Shown here one piece after another: positions 55,063-64,000 of a DNA stretch of 64,000 nucleotides. Source of the stretch: Bimuria novae-zelandiae CBS 107.79 (lineage: Eukaryota > Ascomycota > Dothideomycetes > Pleosporales > Didymosphaeriaceae); the NCBI GenBank assembly GCA_010015655.1, contig ML976707.1:62001-126000 (forward strand). Reading direction: 5' to 3'. The translations under genes and the position numbers were made by a program. The stretch's first letter is position 1; every line of letters starts with the position of its first letter. The notes beneath the pieces were generated by a model, which saw only the letters and a list, made by a program, of their open reading frames with translations, had not been told where the DNA came from and made no database searches.

Positions 55063-57220
55063 CTAGTCTACTTTAATTCTAAATAAAACTTAGTACTAAA
55101 AGTAGACGCTTTTAGAAAGTTAATTAAGGGATACTTCTCTTAGTATAATAATAATAGGATTTTACGCCTAATAGCTTACTTCTTAGTAAAAAATAGCCTA
55201 GCAAAATATAACTACGCTGTCTATAATAAAAAGATACTCGCAGTTATTAAATACGTAGATAAATAAGACTATATATATTAAGTAGTAAAGCACCTTACGG
55301 TCTACACTAATTATAAAAACTTTATGTATTTTACTACTAAATAAAGGTTAGATAAACGACACGTTCGATAGATAAATATACTTAGCTATATTAATATAAT
55401 ATTTATATATAAACTAGGGATAGTAAAGTCTAAGGCAAACGCCCTCTCCTAAAAAGACTAGGATCTACTAAAAAATAGTAGAGAGAATAAATTAAAGTTA
55501 AGGCATATTATACTTTTTTAAAGGACTATTAAAAGAAATAGCCTAAAGTTATTTATTCACTAAATACTTATTACTATGGAGGAACCTAACTATATTAAAA
55601 CAAATAAGGACCTAGTGCTTACTTATCTAACGTGTCCTAAACTACCTATATTAACCCTCTAAGGAGGCAATAACCCTACCAAGCGACGTAAACTAGACTT
55701 TAATACTATATAGTAAAAGGTAAAATATACTAAAGATAGCGCGTATAGCAAGATAAAGGCATATATTAAAAATAGACTTAGGAAGTTTGTACCTAGGTAG
55801 GAGTTATCTATTAGTATCTTAGAATATAGTGTAGATAACTAAGGGTACCTATACTATAGGTTAAGATAATAAGTACTAAAATTAAACTTTTTATAAATAA
55901 AGCTAATAGCGGTCGCGTATAGTGTTTTAGCTTTAAAATACTTAGAATATAAAAATACCTATAAAATTCTTATTTAAGACTACTTCTTCTTAGGGATATC
56001 TAACTAAGTAAGGTAGTACATTAAGAACTATAATATTTATAAAAGAACTAAACTATATAGAAAAGTAAAATAGATCCTACTAAAGCCTATACTACTACCT
56101 ATATAAGGGTAGAAGAATATTATAATAAACTTAATTATTACCCTACCTAAGAGCAATAGCTACACGAATATTATAATAATTATAAATAAACTTAATAAAG
56201 ACCGTGAGTTTATTAGTTTCCTAAACTTTAATATTCCTATAGCTACGATAGCGTTCTTTTAATTATAGGTAGTAGACTACTTCTTCCCCTCTTTTATTAT
56301 ATTAAACCGCGGGGGACAGTTCATAAGCGAATTTTAGACTATAATCTATAAATAAGTAGGCATAGACCGAAGACTATTTATAATAAAGCACCTAGAGACA
56401 GATAGGCAGATAGAATAAATAAACTCTATTCTTAAAGCCTACCTCTAGATATATTATGACTAGTAATATGATAATTAGGTAAAGTAGCTTTATACAGCTT
56501 AAATAGCTATGAAAGGGTAAAAAGCTATATTAATAAAAGTTAGCTTATTTTTTTTATCCTACAGCTAAAATATTAAACTAGTTAAAAATTTTAGGGCACG
56601 GAAATTAGCCTTAAAGTTTAAAACTAATATAAAAAAAGCTATAAAGGTAATAATAAAAAAGTTCAAAAAAGGCTTTAACTTTGCCTAGGCAAAAATAATA
56701 ATAGCGTAATAAGAATAAAAATACCTTGTAAACTATTAACGCAAGAACGCTTAAATCTTAAAAAAATAAAATAAAGTACAGCTAAAATATAAGAACTACC
56801 TCTAAACCTAACGTTTAAGTAAGAAGCTCGACTAGAAGTAAAAAAGGTTTACTATAAAAAAGGTAATAAACTCTTAAGTAGTAAAACTAAATATCCCGCT
56901 AAACATGCACCTAAGGTTCTATATAAACAGGCTAAAGTTAGTCTTATTAAATCCTCTCCCTAGCTAAATTACTAATAAGGCTTAGCCCAAAGCAATTATA
57001 ATAAAAGAGGGGGAAGAAGAGTATAGTATAGTTAATGTATATAAAAAAAGCTAGTCCTATACAGGCAAAATAGTAGAATAGCTAGTATAATAAAAACACT
57101 ACTCTTAAAAGAACTTAGGAACCTCGTAAGAACCTTTACTAAGTTTCTATATTAAACTATTAAGAAAAGTTTACTAAGTTATATTAAAATTATAATAGAA
57201 AACTATTAATAGAATCCTAC
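55063..57220 (+). pseudogene. Element C pol, 3' part: RNase H, integrase, chromodomain
   Basis: Resumes as LVYFNSK at 55063, followed by an RNase H segment (NYAVYNKKILAVIKY near 55209). The integrase core is SFLNFNIPIATIAFF near 56215 and RGGQFISEF near 56308, with Asp lost to Asn. A late segment LNMHLRFYINRLKLVLLNPLPS near 56900 and a chromodomain-like end (IVE-LV-KHYS near 57070) close the frame. Confidence 0.85.
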
Positions 57221-57737
57221 TGTAATATCCCCTAAATTAGCTTCTTTTAAGGCCCAAAAGAGGCTCTACGATGCCTGTCATACTAAGGTAAAAAATCTAA
57301 CTAGATAAAGGTGTCTAAAACAAGGGTAGAAATAATATTACGAAGGGATAAAATTAAGTATTAGGGAAAAAAGTTAAAAAGGAATTTTAAAAACTTTTAA
57401 ACCTATTAGGAATAATAAGGAAACTGTGTATTTTTTATAATAATAAGGGATAACCCTTATAAAAGTAAAGAGTCTTAGAAGTACACTAAAGCAAGAAGAA
57501 GAAAAGAACTAGGTAAAAAAAGTATTTTTAGCTACTAAAGAAATAATAAACCCCTTCTTAATAACGTCTAGGTCTTCTTTTCTACCTTCTAATATACTAC
57601 TACGGTTAAGAAAGCTATTATCCTCCTTACTTAGGCACTCCCCAATTATAATAGCCTAAAGCTACTAGTATAAGCCTTAGTAGGCTTAAGTCGGCATATT
57701 AGCTCTTGTAAGAATATTGTCTACTACCTAGAGACTA
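57221..57737. other. Possible start of element C 3' LTR, then unidentified coding relic
   Basis: Starts TGTAATATCCCCTAAATTAG, resembling LTR starts of fungal gypsy elements, but there is no polypurine tract before it and no matching 5' copy in the window. The end of the interval (after about 57480) reads as degraded protein that continues past the pogo element into 59701 onward. Confidence 0.35.
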
Positions 57738-59698
57738 AGTCGGGCACCCTAGTTTCCGACACCCCCCATTTTCCGACACCCCGCCAAATTTCGCCGCTGC
57801 CACCACTCTACGTTGCGAATGTGCTCACAGCTTCATTAAATAATTTTGAAAAAGCATTAAAAAAATCATATTTAAAGGATTTTAATTGCTTTCTTTATCT
57901 ACACTTAAATTACGATTAAGATACCATCGTGTTAGTTATTAATTTCGTGCTAAACGTCGCACTAATAATTACTCTACTTCCTCCTTAGAGCTACTCTCTT
58001 CCTCTATAATAATAACCCCTTGCTCTACGCTTCTTACCTTATAAACACGTTAAGTAGGCTCTTAATTAGTTTAAGAGAGAACTTCTACAAGACTTACGAA
58101 GAGATTATTTAGATTAGTTATAACTTTACGGCGTTTTAGCGGGTTAGCTTGCTCTACCTACTTACGTAAGGAAGCAATCTCACGGTCTTGTATAGTAACT
58201 ATTGTTAAGGTACGGTTAAACGCTATAGTAGTAAGCTAAACGCATTATCGTGTAGTTAGTAAGAAGTTCTTTCTAGAAAATAGCTTTATAATATCGCTGC
58301 CACGTTTTGGCGTCCTAATATCTATAGTAGAAGGGGGTGGTGTTAACGGCCGTTCGCGCACTACTACCTAGCGAGAACCTAAGGGCTTCCTTACGCTCTT
58401 AGGGTATAAGCCTGTTGCCTTCCACCTAGATTGGATGCACTGCTTTCGAAGGCTAATTTTACGTGCTTTTGCATAAAATTCGAGAAACTTGGCCTTCCCA
58501 AGCTTTATTTTATCTGTCCAAGCCATATATTCGCCAACAAAGCGCCAATACGCCGCCTTCAGACTTAAGAAACAGCCCAAATCTAAAGGCTAGAGTAGAT
58601 GTGAAGTATAAGCAGGGAAAAAGAGTAAGTAGATATTATTTAAGTAACATATAGTTATAAATTTATCTAAAGTATAACTGCTATGGCCGTTGACGATAAG
58701 TAACCGTGCCTTAGAGGGATTATTAGGCTTAGTCTATAGCAAAAACACCTTTTCTAGCCACTTGACAGCGATGTTATTACTCGTCTATTTATTTTGTAAA
58801 AAGGTAACATGCTAGCCTAGGTTCTAAGCTAAAAACTCCTTCTTAAACCATTACTCCTAGATACTCTTAGCCTTAAAGATGATAAGGGGGTCTAGAGCAA
58901 CGCCGAGCGCTAAGATACATTCTACTATAGAGGTCTAAGTGCAGGCATTTATTATCTTAACTAGTACGGCGTTTAGGCTCTCCTGCGAGGAGCCTATAAC
59001 AAGCCTATTAATGCCCTAGCCCTCTATAATACCGCCCTTGTTGGCATTATACCTGCGCTGGGGGGGAATCTAGCTTACTATTTTATACAGGTTAAACAAG
59101 TGCCTAATATTTTCTAGAGTAGCCTTATTTACGCGTTCCTAGCTAGTCCGGCGACCTAATTTTAACTTAATAGCTAGGTAGCGTTATATAAAGTGACTAG
59201 TCTACTTCTTCCCTAGGTTCTTATAGTTACCCTATTACTTAAGAATAGTAATTATAATAGTCTACACTTACGCGTGAGTTAGCGCATAACTAAAAGCCTT
59301 TTACTAAAGAATCTATTTCTCTAGAAACTCTTCTTAAATAGTTATAAGCTATTATTCACCGTCGTAAGCATACTAATAGGGTTAGGCACTATTAAAGCGG
59401 CCGCGAAGAGTGTTGCGTGGGACCTTATATTAGGTGGTAGTAGTAGCTAAAGCGACCCTAGATTTAAGGTCTATAAGCGCATTCTAGATATCTTCTTCTA
59501 TGTATCTAGCTATTTAAAGGCAGCGAAAATAGTCCAAAAAATATTTTTAAAATTAGCAAAGAATTAAATTGTTTAAAGTTAATATTTGGTCGTGGTGCAT
59601 GGTGGGGGGCGAGGTTGCGGGGCTGTCAGAAAATATGGGGTATCGGAAACTATGGGGTATCGGAAACTATGGGGTGTCGGAAACTAGGGTGCCCGACT
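57738..59698 (-). mobile_element. Second pogo/Fot-type DNA transposon, reiterated inverted termini
   Basis: Inverted termini AGTCGGGCACCCTAGTTTCC (57738) and the reverse complement ending GGGTGCCCGACT at 59698, flanked by TA on both sides (57736-57737, 59699-59700). Length 1961 bp. The termini carry repeated TTTCCGACACCCC-type units: two at the left, about four at the right (59630-59690). The transposase reads on the minus strand. Flanking degraded coding sequence joins in frame across the insertion. Confidence 0.92.
57955..59530 (-). pseudogene. pogo/Fot transposase remnant (minus strand)
   Basis: Best-preserved piece is 58368-58580: LGKAKFLEFYAKARKISL, then SRWKATGLYPKSVRKPLGSR, the C-terminal core of fungal pogo DDE transposases. 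Upstream, the family pattern is visible through stops: KIINACTW near 58960 and NNIAVKWLEK near 58755. A downstream acidic tail (IIIEEESSSKEEVE) lies near 58000. Stops come from transitions. Confidence 0.8.
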
Positions 59699-61396
59699 TA
59701 TCTATTATAATACCCTTATTTACCACTACGAACTTACTAGAGAGCTATATAATATTAGTGTTTAAAGATAGCTTGAGTATTTAAAAGAAACTTATAAAAG
59801 GATTCTTATACTTTTAATAGAATGCTTTAAAGTTAGTAGTATAAACTTAAAGAAGGTTAGAAGTCTTTTTAACTATAATAGTAATACGCTTTCAGAACTA
59901 AATAATCTAAAAGTAAAAAATAATAAGACCTAAAGTAATAGTAGTCTTACTCTTAAAGGAGATAGAGTAATTAATAATAATAACTTTATAAGTAGAATAA
60001 AACATGTTAAGATTAGTAAGAAATGTCTTTTACGCCTAACTACTTTTTAAAACTTTATTTATAAGGTAGCTAATATTAATAATTATAATATTAGTAAACT
60101 TTTCGTGGCTAACATTATTAAGGGCAGGCTAAATCTAGGTAGGGGAAGAAGTTAGTAAAGTATATCCTAAAGTTATCTAAAATTAGTTAGACTAAAGTAT
60201 ACTTATTTAGTGCAGCTAGTACGTTTGTAGGTATAATACTCCTTACAGGACACTATATTGCCCGCTAGAACCTACTAATAACCGTGTTTATAAGTAATAT
60301 AATTAATATATTAGCGCTTAATTATCGCGCGTAATAAAATTAGGCCATAAAAGCTAAGCTTGTGCAGTTAGCGAGTGCGTATACTTAGGCTAATAAAAAA
60401 CTAAAAAGGAGGTTAGAAAAGTAAAGAGGTAAGTTAGAAAATAAGAAGGAGTAAAAAAAATAAAAAATAAAATTTAGAACTTACTTTGCAAGCTTTAGAA
60501 GAACTAAACTTTTTAGTAAGCTAGCTAAGGAAGATTATATTAGTATTAGAAATAGAAGCTTTATCCTTAAAAAGCTTAGTCTTCTTAAGTTAGTAGCTAA
60601 GTAACTATAAGAAGAATAAGATTTCTTTTATTTTATTATTAAAATTAATGGTATGCCTCTAACGCTTAGAAGTCCTTATTATATAGCTATTATATAAAGG
60701 GCTAGCTATTTTATTAGAATAAGAAGAGGAATTAGATTATAAAGTTAGAGACAACTAGGCTAAAAGCGAGACGTTATAGCACATAAAGTTAAGATAAAAA
60801 AAAGAGTATAAAAGAGTAAGGTTTAAAAGCTAGGTGAGAAGCGATTTTATGTATAATTATAAGTAAACGCACTAGCGCGAAAACACCGCCGTAGTAACTA
60901 CTTATAGTAAGAATATAAAATTAGACACGCGAGAATAGAACTAGTGAAAGGTTTATAATAGTAAGAGAATTACAAGTAGATAATAAAACGATTATAAAGC
61001 TATATAGTAAGATAAGACGCGAAGATTTTTCTTTACCCCTAATAAAAGGAAGGAAGGCATATAGTAGGCTACGTCTAATTATTACTTTAAATTTTTAACC
61101 CTTAATTGTGCGAACCCTAAATATATAAGTTTAATGCCTAAAGCTTAACGTTAGACTCTTTATTAAGGTTATAAGTATTCTTTTAGTACCTTTAGCTCCT
61201 TAAGTACCTAGCCCCTTATATCTTAGGTTCTTTATCTTATACTTTTATTTTTAAGCCTAGTCTTACGAGCATTCTACCTAGGTTTTTAATATTTTTATTC
61301 TGTAATTAAATATTATGCTTTTTTTTTAAAAAAAAATCTAACTACGCTATAAAAGCCGTATTTTAATTTATAACGTTACTTATAACGTCGCGAATC
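59699..61396. other. Degenerate coding relic of unknown element
   Basis: Plus-strand translation is unusually coherent given the AT content (for example LEYLKETYKRILILLIEC near 59775, and NNFISRIKHVKISKKCL near 59985), and joins upstream to YLETI at 57737 when the pogo element is removed. I do not recognise the family. It includes the repeat 61062-61225. Confidence 0.5.
61062..61225 (+). repeat. Dispersed repeat copy 2 (matches 37857-38020)
   Basis: Starts GGCTACGTCTAATTATTAC and carries TGCGAACCCTAAATATATAAG. Same orientation as copy 1; differences are mostly transitions. The copies flank the nested retrotransposon block but are not shown to be its LTRs. Confidence 0.8.
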
Positions 61397-61828
61397 TGTT
61401 AGGATCTAGGTGAGGAGGCGTTAGTAAAAGGTCGGGATGGGACCAGAGCCTAAAGTCCCGTCAGGATTATGTCATGTCCCACGATGTCCTACGCGCCAAG
61501 GCCATAGGACTTTGGGATCACGTGACTATACCATAGGATCCCACATGTACTACGCTTGGGATTCCTTGGGACAATAGGATATTATTGGATTGGCATAGTA
61601 TATAGGAACGCGAGAGTAAGCTCGTACAATCGTGTTTAGCCTGTTTACTAATCTATCGTTTAGATTTAACTTAGGCTCTTATTAATTTAATTATACTATA
61701 TATACCTTTAATACTAACGCCCTATTAATACGCGCAAGCTATTAATACCCCTTACTTATATTACTAATACTCTTACCCGAGAACTAACCTTTATCCTTTT
61801 AGGACCAGCTACCCCTCAGGGCTTAACA
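61397..61828 (+). repeat. LTR of family A (divergent copy, 432 bp)
   Basis: Begins TGTTAGGATCTAGG and ends GGGCTTAACA. The 3' half closely matches family A (TTACTAATCTATCGTTTAGAT; ACTCTTACCCGAGAACTAAC), the 5' half is a diverged subfamily. Flanks gaatc and tctac do not match, and there is no polypurine tract or body of element A next to it, so it is a truncated or rearranged copy. Confidence 0.85.
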
Positions 61829-63277
61829 TCTACTATCCTCTTACTAGTATAAGTATTACTAAACTAGAAGAGCGTAATAGGTAAGTTATTTACTTTTTTA
61901 GCTTTATTAGCATAGTAGGTAATAATACTAAAGAAGCCGCGATATTCGCCTTTTATAGTCTACTTATTAAAACTTATGTGTATTTTACTGCGAGCCTAAG
62001 ACAGGTCTTTTATAACCTATAGTTTTAGCTAGTAGTATAGCTTTATTATAAAAGTTATTATACTTATACGACTTCTTTACAGCGCGTCTTTAGCTATAGG
62101 GTTAGTAAATTATAGTATAGCTTAAAAGGCAGGATTCTTAAACCTATAAAAAAGGTAATTATTATTAATAAGCTATAGTATAGCCTGTAATTAAAACCTA
62201 TATACGTTAAAGTAATTAAGCTTATTAGCAACCTTTAAAAATATTTTAATACTATAGTCTTATATAAGTATAAGTATTAATTACTTTTAAGATAATAAGC
62301 GTATAAGTAGACGTATTAGGTTATCTTTATTAAGCTAATAATTAAGTATTTTTTAAGCTAAGTATATATTAGTAGTAAAAGTTAACGTTATAACTTTAAA
62401 AATACTGCTAATATTTTTATATTAATAGTAGTATTTATAGAGCTACTAGGCCTCTATTAAGTTTAATAGTTTAGCTATATAATAGCTATACTTAAATATC
62501 TAACTCTAGTCTTACTTTATTATAGTAATAAGTTTATAATAGCTAGGTAATCGCGTGAAATTCACGTTATTTACGTTATTAATAAGACTATAGTAAAGTC
62601 CTACGTTAATATTATTAATATATAGGTCTATTATTACCTCTATAGTTACTATTAACACTCCTCTAAGGCGCACTAGATTAGACTGTAGCACTAGATTAAG
62701 TAGTCTTTACTTAAATAACGCGTCTTTTGTGGCTTATAAGGCTACTATAAATAGCTAATACCCTGGAGAAGTAGTGTCGATTGGTAATATAAGTGCCTCG
62801 TTTGGCGGTCCTATAGGCTGTGTAGGCAATAGGATATCTAAGCATATAGGCTTTGTTTACTACGTACTATCGCCCTTACGGGCTTTAAGTATAGGTTTAT
62901 AGTTACGTTTAGCGCGTTTAAATAGCTTGTTAGCTACCTTAGCTACGCGTTTAGCTAAGATAAAAATTATTAAAAATTATTTATAAATAGGTAGATTATG
63001 CTAAATAATGCGTATTTTATATATACCAGTAGGCTATATAGTAGTAACAATAGCTTAGCTAAGAAAGTACGCGATTAAGTTTAAAAAAAAGTCTTAATAG
63101 GCTATAGCTAAGTGTAGCTTAAATATAAAAATATTTTTATTACTATAAAGGTAAAGAGTAGTTCTTATAGCTAGAGCTGGTTAATTAGCATATAATTAAA
63201 AACCTTAGTATAGGCATTTATAAATTTAAAAGTGTTAAGATTAAAATAACCTATAAGTAATAAGAACTAATAGTGGT
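61829..63277. other. AT-rich relic DNA, minus-strand coding relic likely
   Basis: A less degraded patch at 62700-62950 translates on the minus strand to a coherent stretch (ILLPTQPIGPPNEALIL-like near 62830), so a transposon gene is probable. Family not recognised. Confidence 0.4.
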
Positions 63278-63676
63278 TGTCGTAGGATAACTATTAGTAG
63301 GACTACACTACTAAGGTCACGTAATGTACTATCCTACCAAGACGAACCAGCCATGAATAGTATGCCACCAGTGGATAATGTGCCATCCCGTAGATAGTGT
63401 GCCACCCATGGATAGTAGAAGACTATAGGATGGCAGGAATTTAATAAGTATATAGAGAGCTTAAATATCGCTTCTAAATATTTATCTTTAATCTTGTATA
63501 TTAATCTATTATCTAGATATACTTAAGTCCCTATTAATTTATTTTAATTTAACTTATTTTAATACTAATACCTTATTAATTAGTGTAAGCTATTAATACC
63601 CCTTTTTTACCTTACAGTGCTCCTGCCTAAGAACTAACCTTACCCTTTAAGACTAGCTACCTTACTAGGCCTAATA
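63278..63676 (+). repeat. Distant LTR of the family A group
   Basis: Starts TGTCGTAGGATAAC; the 3' half shows the family A hallmarks (ATTAATCTATTATCTAGAT; CCTAAGAACTAACC; AGACTAGCTACC) and ends CCTAATA. The 5' half contains a repeated GTGCCA-type unit (TATGCCACCAGTGGATAATG and neighbours, 63360-63420). Flanks do not show a matching duplication. Boundaries approximate. Confidence 0.7.
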
Positions 63677-63878
63677 AAAAGTAGTAGAGTAAGTAGATTT
63701 TCTAAAATATTTGCCTATCCTTTTACTCCAAAATTTAATTTTAAATATAAAATATTAGTTACTTTTTTTACAGGAAATTAAAAATAAATTAAAAATAATA
63801 GCTAAAATATTAAATTAAAAACAATAGCTAAAATAGTAAATTAATTAAAGGTTAAATTTTAATTAATATTAATTAATT

Positions 63879-64000
63879 GTGGCGCATAGTCACAACGATT
63901 AGAAAGCTCGTAAATAAAGTCTATTAAGGAGTAAAAGTTCTCCTTAGAAGCTTAGCTAATTATAAAGTTAGGGGGTTACGTGCTTAGCTATTTAGCTACT
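63879..64000 (+). pseudogene. Partial pogo/Fot transposase C-terminal fragment at window edge
   Basis: Begins TGTGGCGCATAG and matches the element at 8400-8540 (TGTGGCGCTTAG; AATAAAGTCTATTAAGGAG), which lies in the C-terminal coding part of that pogo transposase. The fragment starts abruptly and runs off the window, so it is a piece of another copy. Confidence 0.65.

Larger units (their letters stand above)
38530..57220 (+). mobile_element. Element C: Ty3/gypsy chromodomain retrotransposon, outermost of the nest (ends approximate)
   Basis: Plus-strand gag, reverse transcriptase, RNase H, integrase and chromodomain remnants of one gypsy element are spread over this span. A solo LTR (40329-40525) and element A (41599-55062) are inserted in it. 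Frames continue across both insertions: the text before 41599 and after 55067 joins at ...SALV-HF-type RNase H sequence. All parts carry many stops from transitions. I could not identify its LTRs with confidence. The 57221 TGTAATATCCCC may start the 3' LTR. Confidence 0.75.

Noticed and set aside
1..64000. CRISPR arrays, operons or prokaryotic regulatory sites
   Set aside because: Nothing of the kind is visible, and introns and tRNA structure show a eukaryotic genome.

Overview
The window looks like a chromosome piece from a filamentous ascomycete (Pezizomycotina, probably a dothideomycete; the rank below that is inference). Genes have short 48-92 nt GT-AG introns with CTAAC/CTGAC branch points, and the proteins are typically fungal. 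The DNA alternates sharply between GC-balanced gene-bearing blocks and AT-rich, TpA-dominated blocks full of transposon relics, as expected after repeat-induced point mutation (RIP).

Layout. (1) 1-5.6 kb, gene-bearing: a spliced CDK12/Ctk1-type kinase gene. (2) 5.6-13.56 kb, AT-rich relic block: a pogo/Fot transposon split by two solo LTRs, then a Tc1/mariner transposon carrying a third solo LTR, plus a degenerate telomere-like tract. (3) 13.56-37.44 kb, gene-bearing: a hAT transposon with a perfect 8-bp target duplication, a disordered 488-aa protein, acetoacetyl-CoA synthetase with an 18-nt micro-exon, a seven-helix SAT4/rhodopsin-like membrane protein, an intron-containing tRNA-Lys(CTT), a small 85-aa protein, a 909-aa membrane-anchored acidic protein, a secreted DJ-1/PfpI-like protein and a Gtt1-like glutathione S-transferase. 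(4) 37.44-64 kb, AT-rich relic block: three Ty3/gypsy chromodomain retrotransposons nested inside one another (C contains A contains B), a second pogo/Fot element inside another degenerate coding element, and additional LTRs near the right end.

The genes are individually regulated eukaryotic units and I see no metabolic cluster. The coherent story is transposition and RIP: reading frames of interrupted elements resume on the far side of each insertion, target-site duplications are still readable (ctatg, atagg, taagt, gtgtt, gcata, ctagc/ctagt, cacgtgct), and the two LTRs of element B differ only by transitions. I found no CRISPR array and no clear new defence or biosynthetic system. The most informative structure is the datable nest of insertions.
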